42,047 nucleotides of DNA from positions 1-42,047 of the forward strand of contig CAJQQM010000049.1 in assembly GCA_905480485.1 (NCBI GenBank), written 5' to 3'. The DNA is from an uncultured Aureispira sp. (GTDB lineage: Bacteria > Bacteroidota > Bacteroidia > Chitinophagales > Saprospiraceae). A program made the translations under genes and the position numbers. Positions within the stretch are counted from its first letter, which is position 1. Each line of letters opens with the position of its first letter. Shown here in pieces: positions 1 through 8,421 of the stretch. Under the pieces are notes generated by a model, which was given only the letters and a program-made list of their open reading frames with translations, did no database searches and was not told the origin of the DNA.

Positions 1-2204
1 GAATTGGTTAAAGTTTGTGTATAAACACCACTGCTGCTATATATTTGGCCATTGAGCACAAAACTATCGCAGACAATCGATTGTATCGCCTTTGAACTAG
101 AATTATTAAGGGTGAGATTGAAATAAACCGTACTGTCACAACCTTTGTAATTATTGAGCAGCTGACTATAATTACCCCCTGTACTATAGGTTGCGTTATT
201 GAATTGATAAACATCACAGGCTGTTACGCTAAACGATGTATCTACATTCGTTGCCATCGTTAGGTCAAGAGTTATGATACTATCACAGCCTCTAAAACTC
301 ATAGCTTGTAAGGTATAAACGCCAGAATTATAAAAAGTTTGATTGTTGTACGAAAAACTATCGCAACCCACTTCATAAATTGTTTCATTAGCATCTCCGT
401 GTATGGTCAAAAACAAGGATAAAATACTATCGCAGCCCACAGAATTAGACATAATTTGTGTATAGGTACCACTTGAATCGTAGGTAACATTGTTGAAAGT
501 ATAATTATAACACGAGGCCCCCGATTCAAAATAAGTAGAGTTAGAATTAGCACATCCACAAGAATCGGAAAATGTTGCCGAGGACTCTTTAGCCCAATTC
601 GAAGCAGATGATGCATAGCTACTGTCATCCACACATATAATCATACTTGGGAAATTACTCGTACAATTAAAATAACTAATGTTATTGTTGTTCCCATTTT
701 TTAGGTTTAAATAAACAATGTTGTTAAGCTTGCAATCAAATTCCTCTAATGAGGTCAAAGAGGATGCGTCAAAAATAGCAAAGCGGTTGTAGTGACAATA
801 CAACTCTTTCAGATTGGTATTATTATTTAAGTCTAGATTCGTCAGTAAATTATGATTACAATAAAGAGACTCTAAATTGATATTATGGGTCAAATCCAAC
901 TTTTTCATTGCATTATGCTTGCACGACAAATAATCAAGTATTAGGTTCTGACTTAAATCTATAGAGTCTATGTTATTGTCATTACAGGCCAAATATTCAA
1001 GCTGCGGTAACATTGACACGGCTAAAGTATCTAGATTATTGTTGTTGCATGTGAGTCTTTCTAAAAGAATATTGTTCGACAAAGCCAACGTATCTAAAGG
1101 ATTGTTGTGACAAGCAAGAATTTTAAGGGCTGTATTGTTGTGCAATAATAAAGTATCTAGAAGATTGCTATTACACGTTAGATTTTCTAACAACGGACAA
1201 GTACTTAAATCTAAATTTCGAATAAAATTATTATCACATTGTAGATTTCTCAACTTAGGGTTATTCCCTAAAAACAAGCTATCAATCAAGGCATTCCCAC
1301 AATATAAAACTTCTAAATCCGCAGCGTTCTGTACCTCTAATGAAGAGATATCGTTGTTGTAACAATATAAACTCACTAATTGAGTATTGTTGCTAACATC
1401 TAGGTGTTTAAGATTATTATTCTGACAGGATAGGTAGCTTAGTTGTAGATGGGTCGTAATATTTAAAGTATCGATGTTGTTATTTTGAATATAAAGGGAT
1501 GTCAACATTAAGTTAGATCCTATATCTAGCGTATCTAAAAGATTATTGCTGCAGTTGAACGACACAAGATTTGGATTCTGACTTACGTCTAAAAATACAA
1601 TATCATTGCTGTTACAGAAAAAAGACGATAAGATAGGATTGTTAGATACATCGATAGAAGTAAGCAGATTGATACTACAATTAAGTGCGACCAAAAGAGG
1701 ATTGCTGCTTACATCCAAACTATCAATATTATTTTTTTGGCAGCTTAACGACCCTAAAAGCGCATTGCTGCTGACGTCTAAGAAGGTTAATCGGTTGTCG
1801 GCACAGCCAATATCTGTCAAATTAACATTATTGCTTACATCTAGAGTGTCCAGAAGGTTTTTGTAAAAATTGATGACCAACAAATTGGTATTTTGGCTTA
1901 AATCAACGGAGCTTAGTTGATTCCTGCTTGCTACTAAAACTTCTAAACTAGTAAAACCTGCAATACCGCTAATGTCAGTTATTCCAGAGTTTGAAATATT
2001 TAGATAAATAAGGCCACTTATATCTGAATTAGACACTTGGCCATTGAGGGAGGCATCTGAATCGATTCCAAGAGCAATCAACTTTTGTTCGAATGCGGGG
2101 TCCGCTATAGCGGTTGTTTGTGCTATAACACCGAAAGATGGTCCACACAAACAAAGTATAAAGAGAAAAAAATTAAGAAAAATGCTTGGATTGAACGTTT
2201 TCAT
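1..2204 (-). CDS. Leucine-rich-repeat surface adhesin, 3' end outside window
   Basis: The frame is open from an ATG at 2204 to the left edge, so about 734 residues are visible and the C-terminus is missing. It opens with a signal peptide (residues 1-29, ending VIAQ), then a short cap (ADPAFEQKLIALGID) common on Bacteroidota surface LRR proteins. About 20 repeats of exactly 21 residues follow (about 87-530), of the form LxxLxCxxNxIxxLDVSxNxx, with a cysteine at the same place in nearly every copy. The visible end (about 555-734) holds four units of about 49 residues built on CDSFxxN...Y..SGxYTQ...GCDSI..L.LT, the last one cut. Such modules are typical of long secreted or gliding-type adhesins, and a type IX secretion C-terminal domain would be expected beyond the edge. 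Role in attachment is inferred. It is monocistronic as far as seen. Confidence 0.9.
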   Translation of the reverse strand, partial: MKTFNPSIFLNFFLFILCLCGPSFGVIAQTTAIADPAFEQKLIALGIDSDASLNGQVSNSDISGLIYLNISNSGITDISGIAGFTSLEVLVASRNQLSSVDLSQNTNLLVINFYKNLLDTLDVSNNVNLTDIGCADNRLTFLDVSSNALLGSLSCQKNNIDSLDVSSNPLLVALNCSINLLTSIDVSNNPILSSFFCNSNDIVFLDVSQNPNLVSFNCSNNLLDTLDIGSNLMLTSLYIQNNNIDTLNITTHLQLSYLSCQNNNLKHLDVSNNTQLVSLYCYNNDISSLEVQNAADLEVLYCGNALIDSLFLGNNPKLRNLQCDNNFIRNLDLSTCPLLENLTCNSNLLDTLLLHNNTALKILACHNNPLDTLALSNNILLERLTCNNNNLDTLAVSMLPQLEYLACNDNNIDSIDLSQNLILDYLSCKHNAMKKLDLTHNINLESLYCNHNLLTNLDLNNNTNLKELYCHYNRFAIFDASSLTSLEEFDCKLNNIVYLNLKNGNNNNISYFNCTSNFPSMIICVDDSSYASSASNWAKESSATFSDSCGCANSNSTYFESGASCYNYTFNNVTYDSSGTYTQIMSNSVGCDSILSLFLTIHGDANETIYEVGCDSFSYNNQTFYNSGVYTLQAMSFRGCDSIITLDLTMATNVDTSFSVTACDVYQFNNATYSTGGNYSQLLNNYKGCDSTVYFNLTLNNSSSKAIQSIVCDSFVLNGQIYSSSGVYTQTLTN

Positions 2205-2495
2205 TTCTTATTTACTTTCATTCGTTTAAAAGTTACTAGGGCGATTAATTACAAAGGCAAGGACAGCGTTTGCATTGAGGTTTAATGTTAGTAACTGTTA
2301 TAATAACTAATCCTGTGCCATTAAGTAGTATATTGCAAATCAGGCATTTAGCAAATAATACTGCAAGCTAGTTTCCAAATAAAAGAAAATAATCTACCAA
2401 ATGGAATGCCTAAACAACTGTTTATCAGTCACTGATAAATATACAAAGAACTATTATGATTGTCATTGATAAATGATAAGATGCTTTTTTAAAGC
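2205..2495. other. Gene-free stretch upstream of the adhesin
   Basis: AT-rich sequence between the start of the adhesin and the terminator of the WG-repeat gene. It should contain the adhesin promoter, but no clear TTTG/TAnnTTTG pair was found and there is no convincing small reading frame. Confidence 0.5.
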
Positions 2496-2530
2496 AAAAA
2501 AAAAACGGTTCAGTAAGACTGAACCGTTTT
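2496..2530 (-). terminator. Intrinsic terminator of the WG-repeat gene
   Basis: A perfect 12-bp stem (2502-2513 with 2519-2530, arm AAAACGGTTCAG) encloses a 5-base loop TAAGA. An A-run at 2496-2505 on the plus strand gives a U-tail on the minus strand. It lies 24 bases past the stop of the minus-strand gene. Confidence 0.9.
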
Positions 2531-2554
2531 AATCGATTAAATGAACCCGTAAGA

Positions 2555-3118
2555 TTATATAAGTTCTTTTTCTTCCTTTAGCTGATTATTATAAGTACGC
2601 CAAACACCTTTGAGTTTTATCATAAAATACCCCGCTTCAAATTTGACCCCCTCGAATTGAGTCGGAACCACTTCAAAGCCTTGTTCGTTCAAAACGCCCC
2701 ACTTACCATTGTATCGAACCGCAGCATGATTATTTTCAAATCCTCCTACCCAATCATAACGTGCAGGAGTAAGTTGCACCCCTTGTTTGTTAACAAAAGA
2801 CCATTTAGTATGTTTGCGTACACTAGCATAGCCGTTCTGAAAAAGATTAATTTCATGGTACGTAGCTGCACAAATAGGATATCCCTGCTGATTGATTAGG
2901 CCAAATTTGTCTCCTGATTTAAAAATAGCAGCGCCCTCCTGAAAAGTACTGACGACTCGAATACGATTATCTTTAGACAAACTAGCAATTGAATTATTGA
3001 GGGATACTAAAAAAGAGGCATCATATTCCTCATGTTGTTCCTGAGCGTTTATATTCATAAAAACGAAAACGAATAAGATGGATAATACACTCTTAAAAAA
3101 ACAAGCATTTTTTTTCAT
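2555..3118 (-). CDS. Secreted WG-repeat protein
   Basis: 187 residues starting at an ATG. Residues 1-26 are a signal peptide (MKKN..., hydrophobic core, NINAQ). From about 55 to 180 there are three to four WG (KWG) repeats: KFGLINQQGY at 71, KWSFVNKQG at 105, KWGVLNEQG at 139, and a degenerate copy at about 171. WG repeats form short beta structures of unknown biochemical role and are frequent in secreted Bacteroidota proteins. The gene stands alone, with a strong terminator after it. Function cannot be stated beyond export and probable protein or ligand contact. Confidence 0.85.
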   Translation of the reverse strand: MKKNACFFKSVLSILFVFVFMNINAQEQHEEYDASFLVSLNNSIASLSKDNRIRVVSTFQEGAAIFKSGDKFGLINQQGYPICAATYHEINLFQNGYASVRKHTKWSFVNKQGVQLTPARYDWVGGFENNHAAVRYNGKWGVLNEQGFEVVPTQFEGVKFEAGYFMIKLKGVWRTYNNQLKEEKELI

Positions 3119-3463
3119 AACTTTCTAATTAATTTAAATAAATTAAACTTTTGATTTTTAGTTGATAGCATTGAATTAAGACAATAATAATGCATCGAGC
3201 TTGATAGGTAATTGACCTTCGTCAATAGACGTTGAATGTTACTAAAAAAAATCATTCTCCTAAATTTTAAGCCTTACTTAAACAAACTCAAATAAAAATT
3301 AAATTCTTAATTATTCACAAAAGTAAAGTATTTATTTTTAAATAAGGTTAATAAAACATTAAAACAAAATTAAATTTCATGAAATCATTTTAATTCTATT
3401 ATTCTTCTGTATCAAAGAATTTTATTCTACATTTAGGTCACTCATAATTAGATAGATAATACT
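3119..3463. other. AT-rich intergenic region between divergent genes
   Basis: 345 bases of very AT-rich DNA separating the WG-repeat gene (-) and the lipoprotein gene (+). It must hold promoters in both directions. No RNA gene, repeat or coding frame was recognised. Confidence 0.5.
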
Positions 3464-4006
3464 ATGCTTTACTCTAGCCATTTAAACCGCTTTTTTTGCG
3501 GAGTAATTTTGTTAATTTTATGTAATTGTTCTAGCAGCAATATAGACCGACTGATGCCTGAGACACAACAATTTTTGATGCAACAAGAAAGTGCACGTTG
3601 TCAATGCCTAGATCAGCATGGCGCAATCTTTGACAAAAACCTACGAAAAGGAATTAACTACCTTAAAAAACTACCACTTGAACATCCATTAGACAGCTTG
3701 ACCTTATCGGCATTTCATGCGATAAAATTGGGGATAGTAGATGCTACTAGTATCATTAAAATAATGACTGAATGTGTTCAAACTAAAATTACACAACCAG
3801 ACCAACTTACAGCAATGCTTATTCAGGAAGACCTAAGGGTGGTACTCGGAATTGATAGTAGTATGACCGACCAACAAAAATTTGCCCGGATGAATCAACC
3901 CGGATTAGAAATTATGCGCAGCATTTGTCCAGAACATCTCGAAAAAATGAATAATTTTTATGCATTCATCAAGCATTCCACCATCTTGCCTAAAGCACTT
4001 CAATAG
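3464..4006 (+). CDS. Small predicted lipoprotein, unknown function
   Basis: 180 residues from an ATG. The N-terminus is a short basic/hydrophobic leader ending in ILLILCNCSSS, read as a lipoprotein signal with the lipidated Cys followed by serines, though the lipobox is not ideal. The rest is soluble and mostly helical, with a CQC pair near residues 47-49 and Cys residues near 107 and 155. No family was recognised. Its last 7 bases overlap the converging methyltransferase gene. Probably an envelope protein facing the periplasm. Confidence 0.7.
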   Translation: MLYSSHLNRFFCGVILLILCNCSSSNIDRLMPETQQFLMQQESARCQCLDQHGAIFDKNLRKGINYLKKLPLEHPLDSLTLSAFHAIKLGIVDATSIIKIMTECVQTKITQPDQLTAMLIQEDLRVVLGIDSSMTDQQKFARMNQPGLEIMRSICPEHLEKMNNFYAFIKHSTILPKALQ

Positions 4007-5157
4007 TTTTGTGCGAGTAATTTTTCTAAATAATGCTGTTGGATTCCGTACATTTTTTTTAGCGATGCTACCTCCCTTAAGGTCGAAGCATCAGGCTTAT
4101 CGACCTCCTTTCTTTTGACGGCGGTTATCATAATATTTTTAGCGGTATGCTCTAGAGCAATAAATTCAAAAACTTTGGTCTCATAACCGTAAGCCTCTAG
4201 CATTAAAGCGCGTATTCCGTCGGTCAAAATCTCGGCCTGACGCTCTTCGAGAATACCGTTTTTGAGAATACTTTGCATCCGATTGTCCGACTGCATCGCT
4301 TTTCGAATTTGTTTGTGACAGCAGGGGGCACAGACAATTAATTGAGCATCGGCTTGAATACCCTTGGCAATCGCAATATCTGTTGCAATATCACAAGCGT
4401 GTAAAGCGATCAACACATCTATTTTTTCGGCATCAAATTGTTGAATATCTTGTGCAATAAACGATAAATTTTGCCAGCCAAGTGCGGCAGCTTTCGTACT
4501 ACAAAAAGAAGTAAGATGTTCTCTCAACTCGATCCCTACCACCGTAGGTATGAAGCGGCTGTTCCGCAAAAGAAAATCGTGCAAGGCAAAAGTAAGGTAT
4601 CCTTTGCCGCAGCCCATATCTACTATCTGCAAACTTTGTGGCAAATCAGCTTGTTCTAGCAAGCCCGACATCACCTCTACATATTTATTTATTTGCCGGT
4701 ATTTATCCTGATGAGCTTTGTGCACACGCCCTTTAGAAGCCACACCAAGTTGTTCTAGAAAAGCGGCATCCTCTTCTATCAAATAATTTTTAGTTTTATT
4801 GTGATCTAATTTGGGTAAATGAGTAGAAGTAGCCCTTCTTTTTTGTAAGCGAACTTTGCGCTTTTTGTTAAAAAACAAGCTAACATCTTCGCGCGTAGAC
4901 AATAAAGTAGCGTGGAGAAAATCTTTACCTAAATGACTATTCAATTGGTCAATACTTTGTGCTATATCGTAATTTTTAATGATATCTTTTTGTTGGTATC
5001 GATAGGTAAATTGCACATAATCTGCTGTTTTTATCCGGACTCTTCTCAAGTAAATATTGCTCAAATCGGCAGACTTACTTGCCGGCTTACTCAAGGTAAG
5101 TTTAATGAAAGTACCCTGCTTAAAATGCCCTTGAAACAGGGCTAAAAACTCCTCCAT
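4000..5157 (-). CDS. SAM-dependent methyltransferase (Methyltransf_32 / METTL25-GSTCD type)
   Basis: 385 residues. The second half is a class I methyltransferase: motif I VDMGCGKGYLTF (179-190) binds S-adenosylmethionine, an acidic residue ends the next strand (GIELREH, 208-214), and ALHACDIATD (251-260) and APCCHKQIRK (277-286) are signatures of the family that includes GSTCD and METTL25. The N-terminal 120 residues are basic (KKRKVRLQKRR near 98-108), suggesting an RNA or ribosome-like substrate, which is inference. It starts 4 bases after the stop of the DUF389 gene, so the two are probably one transcript. The 3' end overlaps the converging lipoprotein gene by 7 bases. Confidence 0.88.
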   Translation of the reverse strand: MEEFLALFQGHFKQGTFIKLTLSKPASKSADLSNIYLRRVRIKTADYVQFTYRYQQKDIIKNYDIAQSIDQLNSHLGKDFLHATLLSTREDVSLFFNKKRKVRLQKRRATSTHLPKLDHNKTKNYLIEEDAAFLEQLGVASKGRVHKAHQDKYRQINKYVEVMSGLLEQADLPQSLQIVDMGCGKGYLTFALHDFLLRNSRFIPTVVGIELREHLTSFCSTKAAALGWQNLSFIAQDIQQFDAEKIDVLIALHACDIATDIAIAKGIQADAQLIVCAPCCHKQIRKAMQSDNRMQSILKNGILEERQAEILTDGIRALMLEAYGYETKVFEFIALEHTAKNIMITAVKRKEVDKPDASTLREVASLKKMYGIQQHYLEKLLAQNY

Positions 5158-5161
5158 ATCC

Positions 5162-6625
5162 TCAATAAATTACTAATTCAATCGTATCTAATTTCATCCT
5201 TGTCTGAAAAAATTGTGCTAGTTTCTCTTTTTGTTTACTACGAACCGACCGGCCATTCCAATCAATCACTACAGTAGGAATGGTATCTAGCTTTCTAGTT
5301 TTCGTATTCATTTTGATTAGTTCGTTATACGATATTTCTACAGCCTCTGGATAAAGGGTGGCAAACTCAAGCGCAATATCGTCAATTGGCTTATTTTTAC
5401 GCCGTGTATCGGACTGATATTTGGTGAGTTCTTGCTCCAAAAACTCGATCCGTTTATTTTTATCTTCTAATACTTGTTCGTTGTCTTCGTACAGTTTTTT
5501 GTACATGGTTGAATACTCTTCTCTAATCGTCGAAAATTTGTTTTGCAAAGACCCTACTTCAGCCAATAAAACCTCCACATCTATATTCCCTTCGATAAAC
5601 TCCAGTTTAGCATAATCGAGGCCAACTTCGGCTAATTCGTGCTTCAAATTGTCTTTATCGGTATTGCGAACAATCCCCGATGTGGTTAAGACAATTGTAG
5701 GAGTATCTCGTCGGTAATCGACTTTATGCGACAGAATCACCCCACTTTGCAAATGGTATTCGTCTACTTTTTGTTCGAATGCTTGGGCTTTACTTTTAAA
5801 TAATTCTTGCTGAATTACGTCATAGCCGGTGTATAAACTTGGTCCTATCGTAACTATAACAATAAATAAAATTAAAAAATTATACCTTTTTTCGACCTGA
5901 GGATCTAAGAATTCTCTTTTAGGGAATTTCAAAATCAATACAACTACGCCTGTTGTTGCTGCAATAAAAACAGAATTGATAAAAAACAAATAAAAAGCCC
6001 CTGTAGCATAAGCCCACTGTGCAGTAGCGATACCATAACCCACGGTACACAAGGGAGGCATCAATGCAGTAGCAATAGCTACTCCAGGTATGGCATTGCC
6101 GCGGTCGGCCCTCGAACTTGCTACAATCCCCACAAAGCCACCAAAAACAGCAATTAGTACATCATAAAAAGTCGGATAGGTACGGGCGTACAATTCATCG
6201 GTCAGGCTTTTGATGGGCGACAACATAAAATACATGGTAGAGGTAAAAATAGACCCTACTACAAATATTAAGAGGTTGCGGAAGGCAGCTTTTAAGGTTT
6301 GAAAATCATTGGTTACAATCGAGTAGCCCATGCCTACTATCGGCCCCATGAGTGGCGAAATTAACATCGCCCCTATAACAACCGCGGTGGAATTCATATT
6401 CAGCCCTATTGAGGCAATAAATACTGCACCAAGCAAGCCCCATAGATTACCGCCTTTAAATTCTATACTTTTTTGAATATTGTCAATTGTACCAGCCTCG
6501 TCAGTATCTAGATGTAGGCTAAATAATTCTTTGAATTCTTTAACAATTGCAAAAAAATTGGCAGCAAACCCCTTTGATTTAGCGGACGTAGTGGTTGATG
6601 TAGATATTTTGTTTGGTTCTTCCAT
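5162..6625 (-). CDS. DUF389 integral membrane protein
   Basis: 487 residues. Residues about 55-260 form a bundle of roughly six membrane segments with the DUF389 signature GLNMNSTAVVIGAMLISPL followed by MGPIVGMGYSI, plus SSRADRGNAIPGVAIATALMPP. The C-terminal half is soluble, with a heptad-rich stretch (about 350-400) and a final domain containing TIPTVVIDWNGR, which resembles small periplasmic or cytoplasmic sensor domains. The family is widespread and of unknown function; transport or mechanosensing has been suggested. It is first in an apparent two-gene operon with the methyltransferase. The ATG at 6625 gives the usual polar N-terminus before the first helix. Confidence 0.9.
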   Translation of the reverse strand: MEEPNKISTSTTTSAKSKGFAANFFAIVKEFKELFSLHLDTDEAGTIDNIQKSIEFKGGNLWGLLGAVFIASIGLNMNSTAVVIGAMLISPLMGPIVGMGYSIVTNDFQTLKAAFRNLLIFVVGSIFTSTMYFMLSPIKSLTDELYARTYPTFYDVLIAVFGGFVGIVASSRADRGNAIPGVAIATALMPPLCTVGYGIATAQWAYATGAFYLFFINSVFIAATTGVVVLILKFPKREFLDPQVEKRYNFLILFIVIVTIGPSLYTGYDVIQQELFKSKAQAFEQKVDEYHLQSGVILSHKVDYRRDTPTIVLTTSGIVRNTDKDNLKHELAEVGLDYAKLEFIEGNIDVEVLLAEVGSLQNKFSTIREEYSTMYKKLYEDNEQVLEDKNKRIEFLEQELTKYQSDTRRKNKPIDDIALEFATLYPEAVEISYNELIKMNTKTRKLDTIPTVVIDWNGRSVRSKQKEKLAQFFQTRMKLDTIELVIY

Positions 6626-6786
6626 GGCACTTATTGATCTTCAATGCACTATAAAAAATGTCTTAAACTCAATATACAACATTTTTTTTATTGTCGCTTT
6701 TTTAGTACCAAACTTCAATAAAATGCAGCAATATTCTTAAATTAAAGCACTATAATGCTATTTAAACCACATAACACCTTGCCCTA

Positions 6787-7806
6787 TTGAAGCTCGAAGA
6801 ATACAACAATGCTCAAAATCATTTAAGGATACTCATTGAAAGTTGGGAGAAACGCAATATCGACTTAGCACTTGAACTGATGTCTACTGAAGCAAAACTG
6901 CAAGCCTTTATTTATTCTAGATACCTGCCCTTTCTGAAGTTATTTGGCCTTAAATATTTAAACCAGTTGGTGGAAATCCCCAATTTATTGTATAAGTTTC
7001 GATTTAGTAGGGGGATTGAATATAATCCAACCCAACTGAATATCATCGAATCTATTCCTATCAACCGTTTAATGTTAAGCAGCCAACAGCAACTGCGAGA
7101 AATATCGGCCATTTTTAGGCTAAAAAAGTTGAAAGAATTAACGTTTGTGAATTTACCATTATGGAAACAATTAGCCTCCAACATCAATAATTTGGAGCAA
7201 TTAGAAGAGCTTTATATTATCCGTACGGGTTTAACAAAACTTCCGGAGTCGATTGGACAATTAAAAAAACTGCGCAAGCTACATCTAAAACAAAATCAAA
7301 TCAATTCCTTGCCCAACAGCTTTGGGCAACTAAATCAGTTAGAAGAACTAATTATCAGTCAGCATCAGACTATAAGCATTCCGGCATCTATAGGGCATTT
7401 AAAAAAACTAGAACACCTATCTATCTACATTTGGGGAAATGGTCAAATTCTTTTCCCCGACCTTGCATGTACTTTATTAGCAATAACAACATTTCACCTT
7501 AGATGTCCGCAATTGAAAGAGATACCCTTATTTGTTTATTCTTTAAAAAATTTAAAACGATTGGTCGTCAGCCGCAGTCAACTGACAAAAGTTCCAAGTT
7601 GGCTAGGGCAATTGTCACAATTAGAATCGCTAGATTTATCCCACAATCCCCTTCCCTCACTTCCTCCAAGCTTACAAGAACTAAAACATTTGACTGAATT
7701 GAATGTAACACGGACAAAAATGAATAAATCATCCGATATAATTTTGCAGGATAAACAACAAATCCACTATTTTTTGCAAAAGCACTCAAGTCCAGATATT
7801 GGATGA
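6787..7806 (+). CDS. Cytoplasmic leucine-rich-repeat protein
   Basis: About 339 residues. No signal peptide. Residues 1-35 (NNAQNHLRIL...NIDLALELM) match the helical N-terminal cap that precedes LRRs in many Bacteroidota proteins (pattern N..LA..L). From about 95 to 320 there are LRRs of 23 residues of the LPxxIGxLxxLxxLxLxxNxL plant/Ras-like type, for example LTKLPESIGQLKKLRKLHL. The frame begins after a stop at 6772 and has no early ATG: the first usable start is TTG at 6787. The next ATG (codon 32) would remove the conserved cap, so TTG is preferred. Probably a protein-binding scaffold; partner unknown. Confidence 0.82.
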   Translation: MKLEEYNNAQNHLRILIESWEKRNIDLALELMSTEAKLQAFIYSRYLPFLKLFGLKYLNQLVEIPNLLYKFRFSRGIEYNPTQLNIIESIPINRLMLSSQQQLREISAIFRLKKLKELTFVNLPLWKQLASNINNLEQLEELYIIRTGLTKLPESIGQLKKLRKLHLKQNQINSLPNSFGQLNQLEELIISQHQTISIPASIGHLKKLEHLSIYIWGNGQILFPDLACTLLAITTFHLRCPQLKEIPLFVYSLKNLKRLVVSRSQLTKVPSWLGQLSQLESLDLSHNPLPSLPPSLQELKHLTELNVTRTKMNKSSDIILQDKQQIHYFLQKHSSPDIG

Positions 7807-8421
7807 AAATAATAATTTAATGCCTTCTAGGTCGAATTATTTTTGTGTGCATACACCAAATATAATTTCAGTAACATCTATATAATTGTAGGGATTAAGT
7901 AGCTGCTAAAACAAGCATAGTCGCTCAAAAGTGTAGCAAAGCAAAAAAGGAAGAAATTAAACGAACATTGCTTAAAATAGACTAAAAGCCATAAAAAGTC
8001 TTTTTGGGCCATTCAAAACATCGACTTCAACTTCAGTCAACAATAATACAGTATGAAATTAATATTCATGAATCTACTCGCGGTGGTGACTGCCATCAAA
8101 TTCAACAGCCTATTGAAGAATAATACAGAAGGTGCCATAGCTAAGTCGGTCAATGACCAAGTATCTGCAGGCAGCCCTAGAAAAGGCGACTTCAATTGTA
8201 ACGATAAGACCGATAGTCATTAACAAAAACTAAACAAAAAGAGCCGCATAGGGAGCAACTGTACCATTCGTATCGCTAGAATATCCAATTGCCTACAAAA
8301 ACAGATGCCCTAGTGCTAAAATTGTGCAGAGTAGTTGCAGTTTGACCGTGAAAAATTCCTAGTCATCTATATTAAATAGGCAGATAAATAGCTATTTTTT
8401 GAGGCAAGACTTTAAAAAGTT
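7807..8421. other. Gene-poor region with a possible decayed gene
   Basis: 615 bases between the LRR gene and the mutase. It contains one 56-codon frame at 8053-8223 (listed separately), after which the frame stays open 29 more codons beyond a TAA, and another frame is open for about 36 codons to 8360. This pattern suggests a broken gene but nothing was recognised. No terminator or RNA gene is clear. Confidence 0.4.
8053..8223 (+). CDS. Possible 56-residue peptide or gene remnant
   Basis: ATG-started frame encoding MKLIFMNLLAVVTAIKFNSL..., ending DFNCNDKTDSH. The first 20 residues are hydrophobic with one lysine and could be an export signal; the rest is polar with one Cys. The frame continues open past the TAA for 29 codons. 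No family recognised and no convincing promoter seen. It may be a truncated relic rather than a working gene. Confidence 0.3.
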   Translation: MKLIFMNLLAVVTAIKFNSLLKNNTEGAIAKSVNDQVSAGSPRKGDFNCNDKTDSH

